Assembly (NCBI GenBank): GCA_022072615.1
Contig: JAJVHS010000035.1
Coordinates: 1 to 38,170, forward strand
Direction of reading: 5' to 3'
Source: Phycisphaerales bacterium
Lineage (GTDB): Bacteria > Planctomycetota > Phycisphaerae > Phycisphaerales > UBA1924
DNA: 38,170 nucleotides
A model generated the notes under the pieces. It did no database searches, was not told the DNA's origin, and was given only the letters and a program-made list of their open reading frames with translations. Every line of letters starts with the position of its first letter. Positions within the stretch are counted from its first letter, which is position 1. Positions 24,762 to 33,082 of this stretch are shown in pieces. The position numbers were made by a program, and so were the translations under genes.

Positions 24762-25958
24762 CTAGTTCTTCGTCGCCCCCGCCGTCGACTTGGTCGTCAG
24801 CACCGCGTCGTCCATCACGTACAGGCCCACGAGCCAGTCGCCCGCCAGGTACGGCTTGACGCCGAACTTGCCCGTCACCTCGCCCGTCGTCGCGTAGCGA
24901 TCGCCGCCCTCGACCACGTCGCGCAGCTTCACCTCGACCGCGTCAAACGGCGTCGGCGGCACCCCGATGCAGCACCCGTCCCACTGGTTCAGCATCGACA
25001 GCAGTTCACGCGGGCGGTCCACGTACATCGGGAACGCCACGTACCCCTTGATCCGCACGACCTTTCCGTCGAGCATCATCACCCGCTCGGGCAGCCGCTT
25101 CTTGCCGTCACGCGGGTTGTACAGCTCGCTCACCGACACGAGCTGATCCCACGTCACCTCGTACGGCTTTTCCGCCGTCCCTTCGCCCTTCACCACGAAC
25201 CGCCCGTCGACCTTCAACGACCCGTCGCCGAGCGTCTCGATCTTCGCCGGGATCGGGCCCTGCTCGACTTCGGGCTTCTTGGCGTCGGCGGCCGGTGTCG
25301 CCGGCGCGGCAGAGCCCGCAGCTCCCGCCGGAGCGGGAACCGCTGCGGCTGTTCCCGCCGCATCCGCCGTTTCCGTCGCACCCGACCCGTCCTTCGCCCC
25401 CGATTCCTTGTTCTCGTCACCGGCTTTCGCCGCGGTCTCGCCCGTCTTGGCTTCAGTTGATCTGGCGGCCGGTGTCTCCGCGGCGGGCGTCTGCCCTTCC
25501 GCCGCCGTTCCATCGGCAGCGCCGGTCCCCGGCGTCGCCGCCCCCTCGGCCGTGCGTTCCGCGCCGTCACCAGCCGCCGCATCCGCGGGCTCGGCCGGCG
25601 CGGGCGAGCCGGAATCCTGCGTCGCCGCGGCCGTGCCCGTCGCATCCTTCGATGCGGGCGCCGCACCTGTCGCGCCCGCGGCCTGGGTGCTGGCGGCGTT
25701 TCCGCCGTCGGCGCTGGGTTGCTCGGCCGGCGTCTCGACCTTCGCCGCGGCCGGAGGCTCCGCGACCGGCGCCTTGGCGACATTGCGGTCGCCGTCGGCC
25801 TTCCGGCTCATCGCTTCGGTGGCGCTCCGTTCCGCCCGCACCGCCTCGGCACGAGCAAGTTCCGCCTGGCGCGTGCTCTCGGCCCGTGAGCGCTGCATCA
25901 ACGACACCGCCAGCGCCCCGAGCACCAGCACGATGACCACTGCCCAGAACGTCCTCAT
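24762..25958 (-). CDS. DUF3299 protein with N-terminal anchor and long low-complexity linker
   Basis: The 398-residue protein has an N-terminal membrane helix (TFWAVVIVLVLGALAVSLM), a charged helical stretch, and about 190 residues of Ala/Pro/Thr/Glu-rich linker. The folded C-terminal part (about 265-390) matches DUF3299: LPERVMMLDGKVVRIKGYVA, then FPMYVDRPRELLSMLNQWDG followed by CCIGVPP. The CC-G-PP motif is the family hallmark. From memory, DUF3299 proteins in proteobacteria occur beside FtsX-type ABC permeases in Zur-regulated clusters, which suggests a metal link. Here the permease gene lies 129 bases upstream on the same strand. GGAGG lies six bases before the ATG at 25958; an upstream in-frame ATG at 26078 gives an implausible Arg/Gly-rich extension. 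Confidence 0.8.
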   Translation of the reverse strand: MRTFWAVVIVLVLGALAVSLMQRSRAESTRQAELARAEAVRAERSATEAMSRKADGDRNVAKAPVAEPPAAAKVETPAEQPSADGGNAASTQAAGATGAAPASKDATGTAAATQDSGSPAPAEPADAAAGDGAERTAEGAATPGTGAADGTAAEGQTPAAETPAARSTEAKTGETAAKAGDENKESGAKDGSGATETADAAGTAAAVPAPAGAAGSAAPATPAADAKKPEVEQGPIPAKIETLGDGSLKVDGRFVVKGEGTAEKPYEVTWDQLVSVSELYNPRDGKKRLPERVMMLDGKVVRIKGYVAFPMYVDRPRELLSMLNQWDGCCIGVPPTPFDAVEVKLRDVVEGGDRYATTGEVTGKFGVKPYLAGDWLVGLYVMDDAVLTTKSTAGATKN

Positions 25959-26087
25959 CGACGGCCTCCAGTTCGCCCGCGATCCTTCACGTGGACGACC
26001 ACGTTCCCCCCGCGTGCCCCCACGCGCCCCGCGCAACTCACACGAAACCGACCCCGGCCGCCACGCCCCCCGCGCCATGCCGTTCCG

Positions 26088-27467
26088 TCAGCCCAGGGGC
26101 TTGAGATTCTTCGCCACCGCCGTCCGGTAGGCCATCACCGCCGGAATAACACCTGCTGCCGCCGCCAATACCACCGCGCCCGCCACCACGATCAGCGTCG
26201 CCTCCAGCGGCAGCGTCGGATCAATATCGAGCCCCACGCGCTGCTTCAGCGCCGCCGCCGCCGCGCCCGCCCCCGCCAGGCTCGCCGCGACCCCCAGCGC
26301 CGCCCCGACCATCCCCAGCACCGCCGACTCGGTCATCACCAGCCCGAACACCCGCCCGCGGCTGCAGCCGAGCACCCGCAGCACCGCGATCTGCCGCCGC
26401 CGGTTCTCCATCGAGTTGTACAACGCGAGCATGATCCCGATCCCGCTCGACACCATCACCACGATCCCCATCGCCACGAAGATCCGGTCGATGTTGCTCA
26501 CGATCGTGAACAGCTTGTCGATCTCCTGCCGCGGCGCCGCCACCGTGATCGTCGGGTCGCGCCGCAACTGGTCGAACACCTGCGGCAGGTTCGCCGGCGT
26601 GTCCGACCCCTCGCGCGTGATCAGCCGGGCGTACACGCCCGTGATCTTGCGGTCCTCGTCCGTCAGGTCCTCCGGCGTGATCGCCGGCTCGTGGGAATGC
26701 CCGTCCTCGTTCTCGTGCGACGCGTGATCGTGGTCGTCTTCGTGCGCGTGCTCGTCGGCATGCTCGCCCGCGTGCGCCTCGCGTTCGATCCGGTCAAACG
26801 CGTGGATGAGCCACGTGCTCTCGAGGTTCGTGAACATGGCCCGGTCGTGGCTGCCCCCAGTGGGCTCCAGCACCCCGACGATCATGTACACGAACTCGCC
26901 GTGCTCGTGCATGCCCGCCGCCTCGGTCGCCTCGCCCTCCTTCGACTGGCTCACCCCGTGCGTGAGGTGGATCTTCTCGCCCACCACCAGCCCCGTCTGC
27001 CGAGCCGCCTCCGCCCCGACCACCACCTCGAACGATTTCTCGATGAACCGTCCCTGCGCCAGCCGCCACGGCTCGCCCGGGTTGGGCTTGAACTTGGTGA
27101 AGAACTCCGGCGTCGTCGCCAGGACCGGCACGGAGCCCTGGTAGCTGTCGCCCATCTGCGTCGGCACGAAGTAATCCCACGGCGCCGACCCCGCCAACTG
27201 CTCGTACTTGCCCCACGTGATCGGCCGCCGGGGCGCGTTGGCGTAGAAGATGCCGTTCAGCACGCTCACCAGCGGCGACGCGTCCGCGCTCACCAGCAGG
27301 TGCATGTCGCCCGATCCGCGGCTGAACGCCCGCCGGCCCGACTCTCTCATCATGAGCAGCACGAGCAGGAGCCCGACCGCCACCGCCACCGTGATCGATG
27401 TCGTCACGGTGGAGAAGAGCCTCGAGGTCAGCGAACGCCGGATGATCGTCCAGTCGGTCAGTGCCAT
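26088..27467 (-). CDS. FtsX/MacB-type ABC transporter permease with His-rich periplasmic loop
   Basis: The 459-residue protein has the FtsX/MacB layout: one N-terminal helix (about 20-40), a large extracytoplasmic domain and three C-terminal helices (about 320-345, 375-405, 420-450). The motif NRRRQIAVLRVLGCSRGRV between helices is the usual coupling segment contacting the ATPase. The extracytoplasmic domain contains a His/Asp/Glu-rich stretch at 232-259 with nine His in 28 residues, a likely zinc- or other metal-binding loop. Such permeases do not work without an ATPase, and none is encoded next to it. The downstream gene is DUF3299. A TAGAAT box lies six bases before the ATG and no Shine-Dalgarno sequence is seen. 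Confidence 0.88.
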   Translation of the reverse strand: MALTDWTIIRRSLTSRLFSTVTTSITVAVAVGLLLVLLMMRESGRRAFSRGSGDMHLLVSADASPLVSVLNGIFYANAPRRPITWGKYEQLAGSAPWDYFVPTQMGDSYQGSVPVLATTPEFFTKFKPNPGEPWRLAQGRFIEKSFEVVVGAEAARQTGLVVGEKIHLTHGVSQSKEGEATEAAGMHEHGEFVYMIVGVLEPTGGSHDRAMFTNLESTWLIHAFDRIEREAHAGEHADEHAHEDDHDHASHENEDGHSHEPAITPEDLTDEDRKITGVYARLITREGSDTPANLPQVFDQLRRDPTITVAAPRQEIDKLFTIVSNIDRIFVAMGIVVMVSSGIGIMLALYNSMENRRRQIAVLRVLGCSRGRVFGLVMTESAVLGMVGAALGVAASLAGAGAAAAALKQRVGLDIDPTLPLEATLIVVAGAVVLAAAAGVIPAVMAYRTAVAKNLKPLG

Positions 27468-27473
27468 GCGATC

Positions 27474-27479
27474 ATTCTA
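27474..27479 (-). promoter_or_regulatory. Putative -10 box (TAGAAT) for a leaderless permease transcript
   Basis: On the minus strand TAGAAT is followed by GATCGC and the ATG at 27467. It is the best -10 match among the short-leader genes in this window. Confidence 0.5.
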
Positions 27480-27502
27480 CGAACGCCCGGCGACGCGGTT
27501 CC

Positions 27503-27545
27503 GGGGCGGCGTTCCGCCCCCTCGACATCTTGACACCTTGACACC
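27503..27545. repeat. Short hairpin and 8-bp direct repeats between permease and small membrane protein genes
   Basis: GGGGCG (27503-27508) pairs with CGCCCC (27515-27520). Just after it TTGACACC occurs twice in tandem (27530-27545), with a degenerate third unit before it. The arrangement of a hairpin next to short direct repeats resembles the larger islands at 32.4 and 37.6 kb. Confidence 0.45.
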
Positions 27546-27558
27546 TTCCGCCTTCCCC

Positions 27559-28038
27559 TCACCGCAGCCCCAGCGCATTCATCAGCCACGCCTTCAGCCC
27601 GGACTCCGGCTTGGCCGTCGGCATCTCCACCCGGCGCTCCTTCGGAACCGGGACCCGCAGCGAATGGAGCAACGCGATCTCCGCTTCCTGGATCGGCGCC
27701 GGCGGCTCGGGTCTGGCCGCGTTGCGCCCCAGCAGAAACACCACCGCCACCAGCACGGCCACCAGGGCCCACTTCCACGCGCCCTTCCACGATGCCGAGC
27801 CCCCGCCGAAAGCCCTCGCCCGCTCCATCGAGACGCCGCGCGTCGTGAGCCACCAGTTCAGCCGGCCCGCCTGCTCGCGGCACCACTCCACCGCCCGATC
27901 CACGTGGTCCCGCACCGACCACCCGCTCGACCCGCCCGAGAACGGCCCCCGCGACCGCCACCACCAGGAGACATCCGTCCAGGTGCGGTCGAGCCACCGT
28001 CCAAGCCCGCCCAGGAGTTCTTCGAACGACAGCCCCAT
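27559..28038 (-). CDS. Small membrane protein of unknown function
   Basis: The 159-residue protein has a Trp/Arg-rich N-terminal half (FEELLGGLGRWLDRTWTDV) that is predicted soluble, a single membrane helix near residues 97-114 (WKWALVAVLVAVVFLLG) and a short Pro/Glu-rich C-terminal part ending ALGLR. I recognise no family. The ATG at 28038 is chosen because GGGAG lies five bases upstream; an in-frame ATG at 28062 would add eight residues. It is 91 bases upstream of the permease gene on the same strand, but a repeat-like hairpin and a TAGAAT box separate them, so co-transcription is uncertain. Confidence 0.65.
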   Translation of the reverse strand: MGLSFEELLGGLGRWLDRTWTDVSWWWRSRGPFSGGSSGWSVRDHVDRAVEWCREQAGRLNWWLTTRGVSMERARAFGGGSASWKGAWKWALVAVLVAVVFLLGRNAARPEPPAPIQEAEIALLHSLRVPVPKERRVEMPTAKPESGLKAWLMNALGLR

Positions 28039-28155
28039 CAAGCTCCCTCGCCGGCGTTCCATCTTCGCTCATTCCCGCGAGCGGAACAACCCTCAAACCG
28101 GTCACCGTCGTGACGGTTCCAACTTCGCCGCCGGCCGCCGTTCATGCGTGTGCGT

Positions 28156-28161
28156 TACACT
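28156..28161 (+). promoter_or_regulatory. Putative -10 box (TACACT) for the glycosyltransferase gene
   Basis: TACACT, preceded by TGCGT, lies 15 bases before the ATG at 28177. If used, it would exclude the in-frame ATG at 28144 as the start. Confidence 0.3.
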
Positions 28162-28176
28162 CGCCCGGCGTCGCCC

Positions 28177-29742
28177 ATGGCCACACCCGCACCCGTTGTC
28201 ATCTCCCTGGCTCGCGGACTCCAGACCGGCGGCGTCACCTCCTGGGCCCTGCGCACCGCGGAAGTCCTCGCCGCTCGCGGGCGGCCCGTCTGCATCATCC
28301 TCCACCGCGAAGACTCCGGCGCCGAGCGCCTCCATCCCGGCCTCACCGACGGCGGCTCTTCGCTTATCCGCTTCATCGACCTGTCGAGCGCTCCACCTCT
28401 GGCTTCCGCGAGCGGCGACCTCTCCCCGTACCTCACCGCCTACCGAGATGTCGTCCGCACGCTGCTCGCACAGGCGCTCAAGCCCGTCCTGTACATCCCC
28501 ACGCTCCTGGGCGACTCCTTCGGCCTCGGCGCCGCCCTGTCGATCGCCGATCCCGAATCAATCCGCATCATCGGATGGCAGCACTCGCCGATCCCCTACG
28601 ACGCCACCGTCCTTGCCCGTTACGAGCCCGTCATCTCCGGCTTCGTCGCCGTGAGCGACCAGATCGCCGCCACGCTCCGCACGGCCCACCCGCTCCGCAC
28701 CCCCGACATCCGAACCATCTACAACGGCGTGCCCGTGCCCGCGGCCTGCCCGCCGCGGCCGCCCGCCAAAGATCGCCCGCTCACGCTCATCTACGCCGGC
28801 CGCATGGAAAACGACCTCAAGCGCGTCACCTCGCTGATCGCCGTTTCCGATGCCCTGCGCCAGCGCGGCATCGACCACCGGCTCACGCTCGTCGGCGACG
28901 GGCCCGCCGCCGGCGACATCGACGCCCTCATCGCTGATCCCGCCCGTCGCTCCCGCCTCCGCCGCCTTCGCCCCGTCGCACCCGACGGCGTGCAGCGCCT
29001 GCTCGCCGAGCACGACCTCTTCCTGCTCCCCTCGCGCGTCGAAGGCCTCAGCCTCTCCGCGACCGAAGCCCTTGCCGCCGGCTGCGTCCCGATCCTCGCG
29101 GCCACTCCCTCGGGGTCGACGACCATCGTCGACCACGGCGCCACCGGGCTGCTCGTCCCGCTGGACCCCGCCGCCCCCGACGACCAGATCGCCCGGGCCT
29201 TCGCCGATGCGGTCGAGCACGCGGTCACGCTCGGCCTTCCCTCGCTTTCCAAGGCCGCCCACGCCCGGGCCCGCCGCCTCTTCTCGCTCGACGCCTACGG
29301 CGACGCCCTCGAGCACGCGCTCGACGCCGCCGAGTCATCACGCCCCCGGCGCTGGCCGACCGACCGGCCCTGCGCCTTCTCCGCCGTCGGCGCGACCGCC
29401 TCCGGCTCGGGCGCCGTCCCGCCCGACGGGCCCGCCCGTCTCCGCGAACTGCTCGACCGTCTCACGGGCAGGCAGGTGATCATCCACGGCACCGGCCGCC
29501 ACACGCTCGAGCTCGCCGCCGTCTTCGCCGCCTCGCCCGCTCGCATCGTCGCCTTCACCGACGACGACCCCGCCCGCCACGGGCGGACGCTCTGGAACTG
29601 GCCCATCATCGCGCCCTCGGCCGCGTCCCGCACCGGTGCGACCGACGTCGTCATCAGCTCGTGGATGAACCAGGAGCAGATCTGGGCGCGGCGTTCGGTG
29701 TACGAGTCCCAGGGCGTGTCTGTCCACCGCCTCTACGGCTGA
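28177..29742 (+). CDS. GT4 glycosyltransferase with C-terminal Rossmann-like domain
   Basis: The 521-residue cytoplasmic protein is a GT-B enzyme. The N-terminal domain opens with VISLARGLQTGGVTSWALR, matching the usual glycine-rich loop. The C-terminal GT domain has TLIYAGRMENDLKRV, LVGDGP and the E-x7-E motif SRVEGLSLSATEALAAG, typical of GT4 retaining transferases that use nucleotide sugars. After about residue 395 comes a Pro-rich linker and an extra domain (about 430-521): VIIHGTGRHTLELAAVF, then IVAFTDDDPARHG and VVISSWMNQEQIW. Its GxGxHT start resembles the nucleotide-binding fold attached to some sugar-modifying enzymes. The ATG at 28177 or 28144 could start the protein; neither has a Shine-Dalgarno sequence. 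The sugar and acceptor are unknown and no other glycan-assembly genes are adjacent. Confidence 0.88.
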   Translation: MATPAPVVISLARGLQTGGVTSWALRTAEVLAARGRPVCIILHREDSGAERLHPGLTDGGSSLIRFIDLSSAPPLASASGDLSPYLTAYRDVVRTLLAQALKPVLYIPTLLGDSFGLGAALSIADPESIRIIGWQHSPIPYDATVLARYEPVISGFVAVSDQIAATLRTAHPLRTPDIRTIYNGVPVPAACPPRPPAKDRPLTLIYAGRMENDLKRVTSLIAVSDALRQRGIDHRLTLVGDGPAAGDIDALIADPARRSRLRRLRPVAPDGVQRLLAEHDLFLLPSRVEGLSLSATEALAAGCVPILAATPSGSTTIVDHGATGLLVPLDPAAPDDQIARAFADAVEHAVTLGLPSLSKAAHARARRLFSLDAYGDALEHALDAAESSRPRRWPTDRPCAFSAVGATASGSGAVPPDGPARLRELLDRLTGRQVIIHGTGRHTLELAAVFAASPARIVAFTDDDPARHGRTLWNWPIIAPSAASRTGATDVVISSWMNQEQIWARRSVYESQGVSVHRLYG

Positions 29743-29785
29743 TCAGCTCGCCGCCAGGGCGTGCATCCGCCCACCGAAACGAGTC

Positions 29786-29801
29786 GTTCGAAGATTCGAA
29801 C
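29786..29801. repeat. Perfect palindrome GTTCGAA-GA-TTCGAAC
   Basis: Seven-base arms (29786-29792 and 29795-29801) flank a two-base centre. It lies in the 203-base gap between two convergent genes (29743-29945), so a promoter role is unlikely. It could be a small hairpin or a protein-binding site. Confidence 0.4.
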
Positions 29802-29865
29802 ATCCGCGCGGAGACTGTGGCATCACCAGGCCCCCCGAGCATCACAAAACCCATCCCGGCTTCTT

Positions 29866-29940
29866 CTCTCCGCGATCTCCGCGCACTCCGCGTTCAAACT
29901 CTCCGTGGAACTCCGTCTCTCCGTCACTCCGTGTTCTCTT
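29866..29940. repeat. Degenerate CTCCG repeat tract
   Basis: CTCCG occurs seven times in about 70 bases at spacings of 8-15 bases. Related CTCCGTG stretches are at 33861-33880 and 35027-35055, and a CTCCGTGCTACTGG run at about 37662. The tract lies just past the end of the S9 peptidase gene. I see no hairpin or coding sense in it. Confidence 0.55.
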
Positions 29941-29945
29941 CGTCT

Positions 29946-32438
29946 TCAACCAGGAGGCGGCGCCAAATACTTCATGAAGTGCTGCACCCGGCGCTTGCGC
30001 CCGTACGGTGTCTCCGCCGCGCCATGACCCGTGTTCGGCAGCACGAGCATGTCAAAATCCTTGTCCGCCTGGATCAGCGCGTCCACCACCTGCATCGTCG
30101 ACGCCGGGTCCACGTTCTCGTCCATCTCGCCCACGATCAGCAGCAGGCGTCCCTCGAGCTTGTGCGCCTGCGCGACGTTGCTGCTCGCCTCGTACTCGGG
30201 CCCGACGGGCCAGCCCATCCACGCCTCGTTCCACCAGATCTTGTCCATGCGGTTGTCGTGGCAGCCGCAATCCGCGACCGCCACCTTGTAGAAGTCGTGG
30301 TGATCGATCAGCGCCCGCATCGCGTTCTGCCCGCCCGCCGATCCTCCGTAGATCCCCACGCCCCGCCCGCCGTTCTCAAGGTCCATCTGCGGCACCTGCT
30401 CGGCCGCCGCCTTGATCCACAGGATCCGGTCAGGGAAGCCCGCATCGCCGATGTTCTTCCAGCACACGTCGTGGAACGCCTTGCCGCGCCAGTTCGTCCC
30501 CATGCCGTCGATCATCACCACGAAGAAGCCCCGACCCGTCAGGTCGTTCTGCCCCAGCCCCGGGTTGTACGCCTTGGGCACGTGCGCCCCGTGCGGGCCC
30601 GCGTAGATCGACTCGATCACCGGGTACTTCTTCGCGGGGTCAAAATCCGCCGGCCACAGGATGACGCCGTAGATGTCCGTCACCCCGTCCCGGCCCTTGG
30701 CCACAAACCGCATCGGCGTTCTGGCATTCGACTCCGCGTTCCCGAGCGAATCCCCGCGATCCAATTCCGTCACCAGCGACCCGTCCGCCGTCCGGCGGAT
30801 CTCCGTCACCGGCGGAAGATCGACCCGCGAGTACGTGTCGACGATATAGCGTCGATCGGGCGAGAACGTCACGCGGTGCGTCCCGTCGCCCGCCGTCAGC
30901 ACCGTGAGGCCGGATCCGTCGAAGTTCACACGGGCGTGATGAACGTGGTAGGGGTCCTGGCCGGGCACGATGCCCACCGCCTGGAACCACACCTGCCGAC
31001 GCTCCTCGTCAACGTGCTCGACCGAGCGGACATTCCACTCGCCCCCCGTGATCCGGTTCTTCACCGCGCCCGTCGCCCCATCGTACAGGTACAGGTGGTT
31101 CCACCCGTCGCGCTCCGAGGCCCACACGGTCTCCCCGGTCCCGCCCACGTCGTGTCGGAAGAACTTCTGCGAGTAGTCGATGAACGTGGGCGAAGTCTCG
31201 TCGATGATCGCCGAGGCCCTGCCCGTCGCGGCGTCCACCGCGATCACGCGCAGCGCCTGGTGCCCGCGCTGATTGAAGACGAACGTGAAGCGGGATGAGT
31301 CCGCCGCCCAGCGGATGTCACTGATGCTCCACGGATTGGCGAACAGCTCATCGGAAACGGGCACCTGCCGGAACGCCTTCGCGTCCAGGAGCTGGGGCTT
31401 GTACTGATCGATCCGGTCGCCGGGCTTGGGATAGTCGTACGACCGCAGCCGCGGCTGGAGCTGGTCGCGCGGCGAGGACTGGATGTAATGCACCTTGCGG
31501 TCGTCGCCGCGGGTGATCCTCGGCACGACCACGCGCGACCCGTCCGGCGACCAGTCGACGGGAGGTCCGTAGCTCACCTCGGCGTTGCCGTCGGTCGTGA
31601 TCATGTGCTCAGCGCCGCCCTCGACCTCGCGGATCCCGACGTTGTGATCCTTGAAGAAGACCACCAGCGTCCCGTCCGGTGAGACCGCCGGATCGCGCGG
31701 CCGCTCCGGCCCGGGCGGAGTCTCTGGCTCACCGTCCCGCTCGTCGCCGCCGACCCCGGAGGGCGAACCCGCGAGGTCGCCGAGCACCACGATCCTCGCC
31801 TCGCGCTGCGCCCGCACCGACCCCAGCATCACGCCATCCGGGCCCTCGAACGTCCACGCGTGCCCGGCATAGGTGTGCTGGCGATGGGACGCCCCCGCCT
31901 CCACCTTCGAGTACGGATGCTTCTGCCCCGACGAGTCGATCCAGAACATCGAGACCGGCCCGCCGGTCGAGTTGACGACCAGGATCGCGCTCGACGGGCC
32001 GCCGTCCCTGCTCCGCTGCACGCGCTGCACCGGCCGCAGCGCCAATTCGCCCATGTCCTTGGGTGACGCGGGCGAGACCTCGTACGTGGCCAGGTCCACC
32101 GACACGATCTCGGCCCGGTCGCGCAGCAGCATCGCAAGCCGCGACCCGTCGAACGTCAGGCTCTCGATCGGCAGGTTCGCGGGGTCGATCTCGCCGCCGA
32201 CCCGTCCCGCAAGTGCCGCCGCGAGCCGCTGGGCATCAAACAGCGGCGACCGCTCGCCCGTTGCCAGATCGACCCGCGTGAACCGCACCTGCCCCTGGTT
32301 CTGCTCGCGGAACCAGCACGCATCACCGCCGAGCCACTCAACGCGGACCTCGCCCGCCCCTCGCCCGCGCGGCTGCGCAAACGCCTGCGTGAAAACCGCC
32401 GCCAGCACCGCCAGAGCGAACAGCATGAATCGTCTCAT
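29946..32438 (-). CDS. S9 prolyl oligopeptidase, dipeptidyl peptidase IV type
   Basis: The 830-residue protein has a signal peptide ([19 protein letters not shown]), an N-terminal beta-propeller (about 40-560, DPPIV N-terminal domain with repeated strand-turn patterns such as [13 protein letters not shown] and [11 protein letters not shown]), and a C-terminal alpha/beta-hydrolase. The catalytic triad is Ser700 in GGSAGG, Asp773 in GEMDENVDP and His805 in NTGHGA. The Asn two residues after the Asp matches substrate-binding Asn710 of DPPIV. It should release dipeptides, often X-Pro, outside the cytoplasm. The ATG at 32438 is chosen because the signal peptide begins there and a promoter with correct spacing ends six bases upstream; the frame opens further upstream at 32510. 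Confidence 0.93.
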   Translation of the reverse strand: MRRFMLFALAVLAAVFTQAFAQPRGRGAGEVRVEWLGGDACWFREQNQGQVRFTRVDLATGERSPLFDAQRLAAALAGRVGGEIDPANLPIESLTFDGSRLAMLLRDRAEIVSVDLATYEVSPASPKDMGELALRPVQRVQRSRDGGPSSAILVVNSTGGPVSMFWIDSSGQKHPYSKVEAGASHRQHTYAGHAWTFEGPDGVMLGSVRAQREARIVVLGDLAGSPSGVGGDERDGEPETPPGPERPRDPAVSPDGTLVVFFKDHNVGIREVEGGAEHMITTDGNAEVSYGPPVDWSPDGSRVVVPRITRGDDRKVHYIQSSPRDQLQPRLRSYDYPKPGDRIDQYKPQLLDAKAFRQVPVSDELFANPWSISDIRWAADSSRFTFVFNQRGHQALRVIAVDAATGRASAIIDETSPTFIDYSQKFFRHDVGGTGETVWASERDGWNHLYLYDGATGAVKNRITGGEWNVRSVEHVDEERRQVWFQAVGIVPGQDPYHVHHARVNFDGSGLTVLTAGDGTHRVTFSPDRRYIVDTYSRVDLPPVTEIRRTADGSLVTELDRGDSLGNAESNARTPMRFVAKGRDGVTDIYGVILWPADFDPAKKYPVIESIYAGPHGAHVPKAYNPGLGQNDLTGRGFFVVMIDGMGTNWRGKAFHDVCWKNIGDAGFPDRILWIKAAAEQVPQMDLENGGRGVGIYGGSAGGQNAMRALIDHHDFYKVAVADCGCHDNRMDKIWWNEAWMGWPVGPEYEASSNVAQAHKLEGRLLLIVGEMDENVDPASTMQVVDALIQADKDFDMLVLPNTGHGAAETPYGRKRRVQHFMKYLAPPPG

Positions 32439-32444
32439 GCGGTC

Positions 32445-32473
32445 ATCGTACTGGTTCGCCCCGAGCACGACAA
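32445..32473 (-). promoter_or_regulatory. Putative promoter for the S9 peptidase (TTGTCG-N17-TACGAT)
   Basis: On the minus strand TTGTCG (32473-32468) and TACGAT (32450-32445) are exactly 17 bases apart, followed by GACCGC and the ATG at 32438. This is the one short-leader gene where both boxes are readable, and it implies transcription starting at or next to the start codon. Confidence 0.5.
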
Positions 32474-32573
32474 AGCCCCAGATCGCTCGCAGTATCTCCT
32501 TCCGTGCCACTGGCGGCTCGCTCGCCCGTGCTGTTTTCGTGCCACCGGCCTCGGCGGTGCTTCACTCTTCAGT

Positions 32574-32615
32574 TTGAACTTTGCCAATTGAACTTTGAAC
32601 TTTGAACTTTGAACT
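32574..32615. repeat. Heptad tract: TTGAACT in six 7-bp steps
   Basis: TTGAACT at 32574, the variant TTGCCAA at 32581, then four perfect TTGAACT units from 32588 to 32615 make six consecutive heptads, 42 bases in all. A degenerate tract with the same 7-base step is at 37764-37798. Confidence 0.8.
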
Positions 32616-32627
32616 TTTCTCCCGTGC

Positions 32628-32661
32628 CACTGACCTCGTCGGCTCTGCGACGAGGCCCGTG
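32628..32661. repeat. GTGCCACTG-family hairpin, 14-bp imperfect stem
   Basis: CACTGACCTCGTCG (32628-32641) faces CGACGAGGCCCGTG (32648-32661) across a six-base loop, with two mismatched positions in the outer part. Compared with the copy at 1810, the stem is extended inward by three complementary bases. Confidence 0.7.
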
Positions 32662-32668
32662 CGATCGG

Positions 32669-32688
32669 CCCCGGCTTGACAGCCGGGG
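32669..32688. repeat. Hairpin CCCCGGCT-TGAC-AGCCGGGG
   Basis: A perfect 8-bp stem with a four-base loop lies eight bases after the hairpin ending at 32661. No T run follows, so it is not an obvious intrinsic terminator. Confidence 0.6.
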
Positions 32689-32712
32689 TGCCTTCTTGTC
32701 TTTCTGCCTTCC

Positions 32713-32861
32713 ACCAGTGCCCAGTGCCCGATGCCCAGTGCCTTCTGGTCTTGCACCAGTGCCCAGTGCCCGATGCCCAGTGCCTTCTGGTCTTGCACCA
32801 GTGCCCAGTGCCCGATGCCCAGTGCCTTCTGGTCTTGCACCAGTGCCCAGTGCCCGATGCC
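32713..32861. repeat. 42-bp tandem repeat array built from heptads
   Basis: Three complete 42-bp units start at 32713, 32755 and 32797, and a partial fourth at 32839. The complete units look identical. Each unit is itself six heptads: CAGTGCC twice, CGATGCC, CAGTGCC again, and two unlike heptads (TTCTGGT, CTTGCAC). Because 42 is a multiple of three, the array stays open in several frames and produces false reading frames with a 14-residue period. Confidence 0.9.
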
Positions 32862-32968
32862 TCGTGCGCCATGGTTCGCCGCCCTTTTATCCTCTAAACC
32901 TCTCTGATTTCTCCGCGGCGAGCGTGCCTGTCCATTCCCCTCTTTGAGAGTCTCGTCCGCTCCCCGTC

Positions 32969-33019
32969 GGCCCGTGAAACGGGCCCGTCGTTGGTTGCCA
33001 GCGGCGTAGCCGCTGGTAA
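32969..33019. repeat. Two-hairpin repeat module (GAA triloop plus CCAG/CTGG hairpin), copy 1
   Basis: Hairpin 1 is GGCCCGT-GAA-ACGGGCC (32969-32985). Hairpin 2 is CCAGCGGC-GTA-GCCGCTGG (32998-33016), extendable by two A-T pairs and a G-T pair. The same pair in the same order, with changed but still complementary stems, is at 37919-37965. A lone third relative of hairpin 1 is at 33055-33069. Confidence 0.8.
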
Positions 33020-33054
33020 CCGCCCACACAAACCCGTCATGGTTTCCACCGCGA

Positions 33055-33069
33055 GCCCATGAAATGGGC
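33055..33069. repeat. GAA-triloop hairpin GCCCAT-GAA-ATGGGC
   Basis: A six-bp perfect stem with GAA loop. Two stem pairs differ from copy 1 at 32969 and both sides changed together. No second hairpin follows. Confidence 0.7.
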
Positions 33070-33082
33070 GACGGTGCCCACC

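Larger units (their letters stand above)
32439..33082. repeat. Non-coding repeat island 1
   Basis: This 644-base stretch between the S9 and zinc-ribbon genes holds no convincing gene. Apart from the S9 promoter at its left end it is almost entirely repeats: two imperfect GTGCCAC hairpins (32504-32556), a TTGAACT heptad tract (32574-32615), a long imperfect hairpin (32628-32661), a CCCCGGCT/AGCCGGGG hairpin (32669-32688), a 42-bp tandem array (32713-32861) and three covarying hairpins (32969-33069). Repeat-derived frames on both strands read GIGHWALVQDQKAL-like peptides and are not genes. Three of these element types recur in island 2 at 37.57-38.16 kb. Confidence 0.8.

Noticed and set aside
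27468..28062. ABC ATPase for the His-rich permease
   Set aside because: The upstream protein has one membrane helix and no Walker motifs, so it is not the missing ATPase.
29786..29801. LexA/SOS box
   Set aside because: The arms are orientated unlike known SOS boxes and the site lies between convergent gene ends.
32713..32861. CRISPR-like array
   Set aside because: Units are contiguous with no unique spacers, and no cas gene is in the window.
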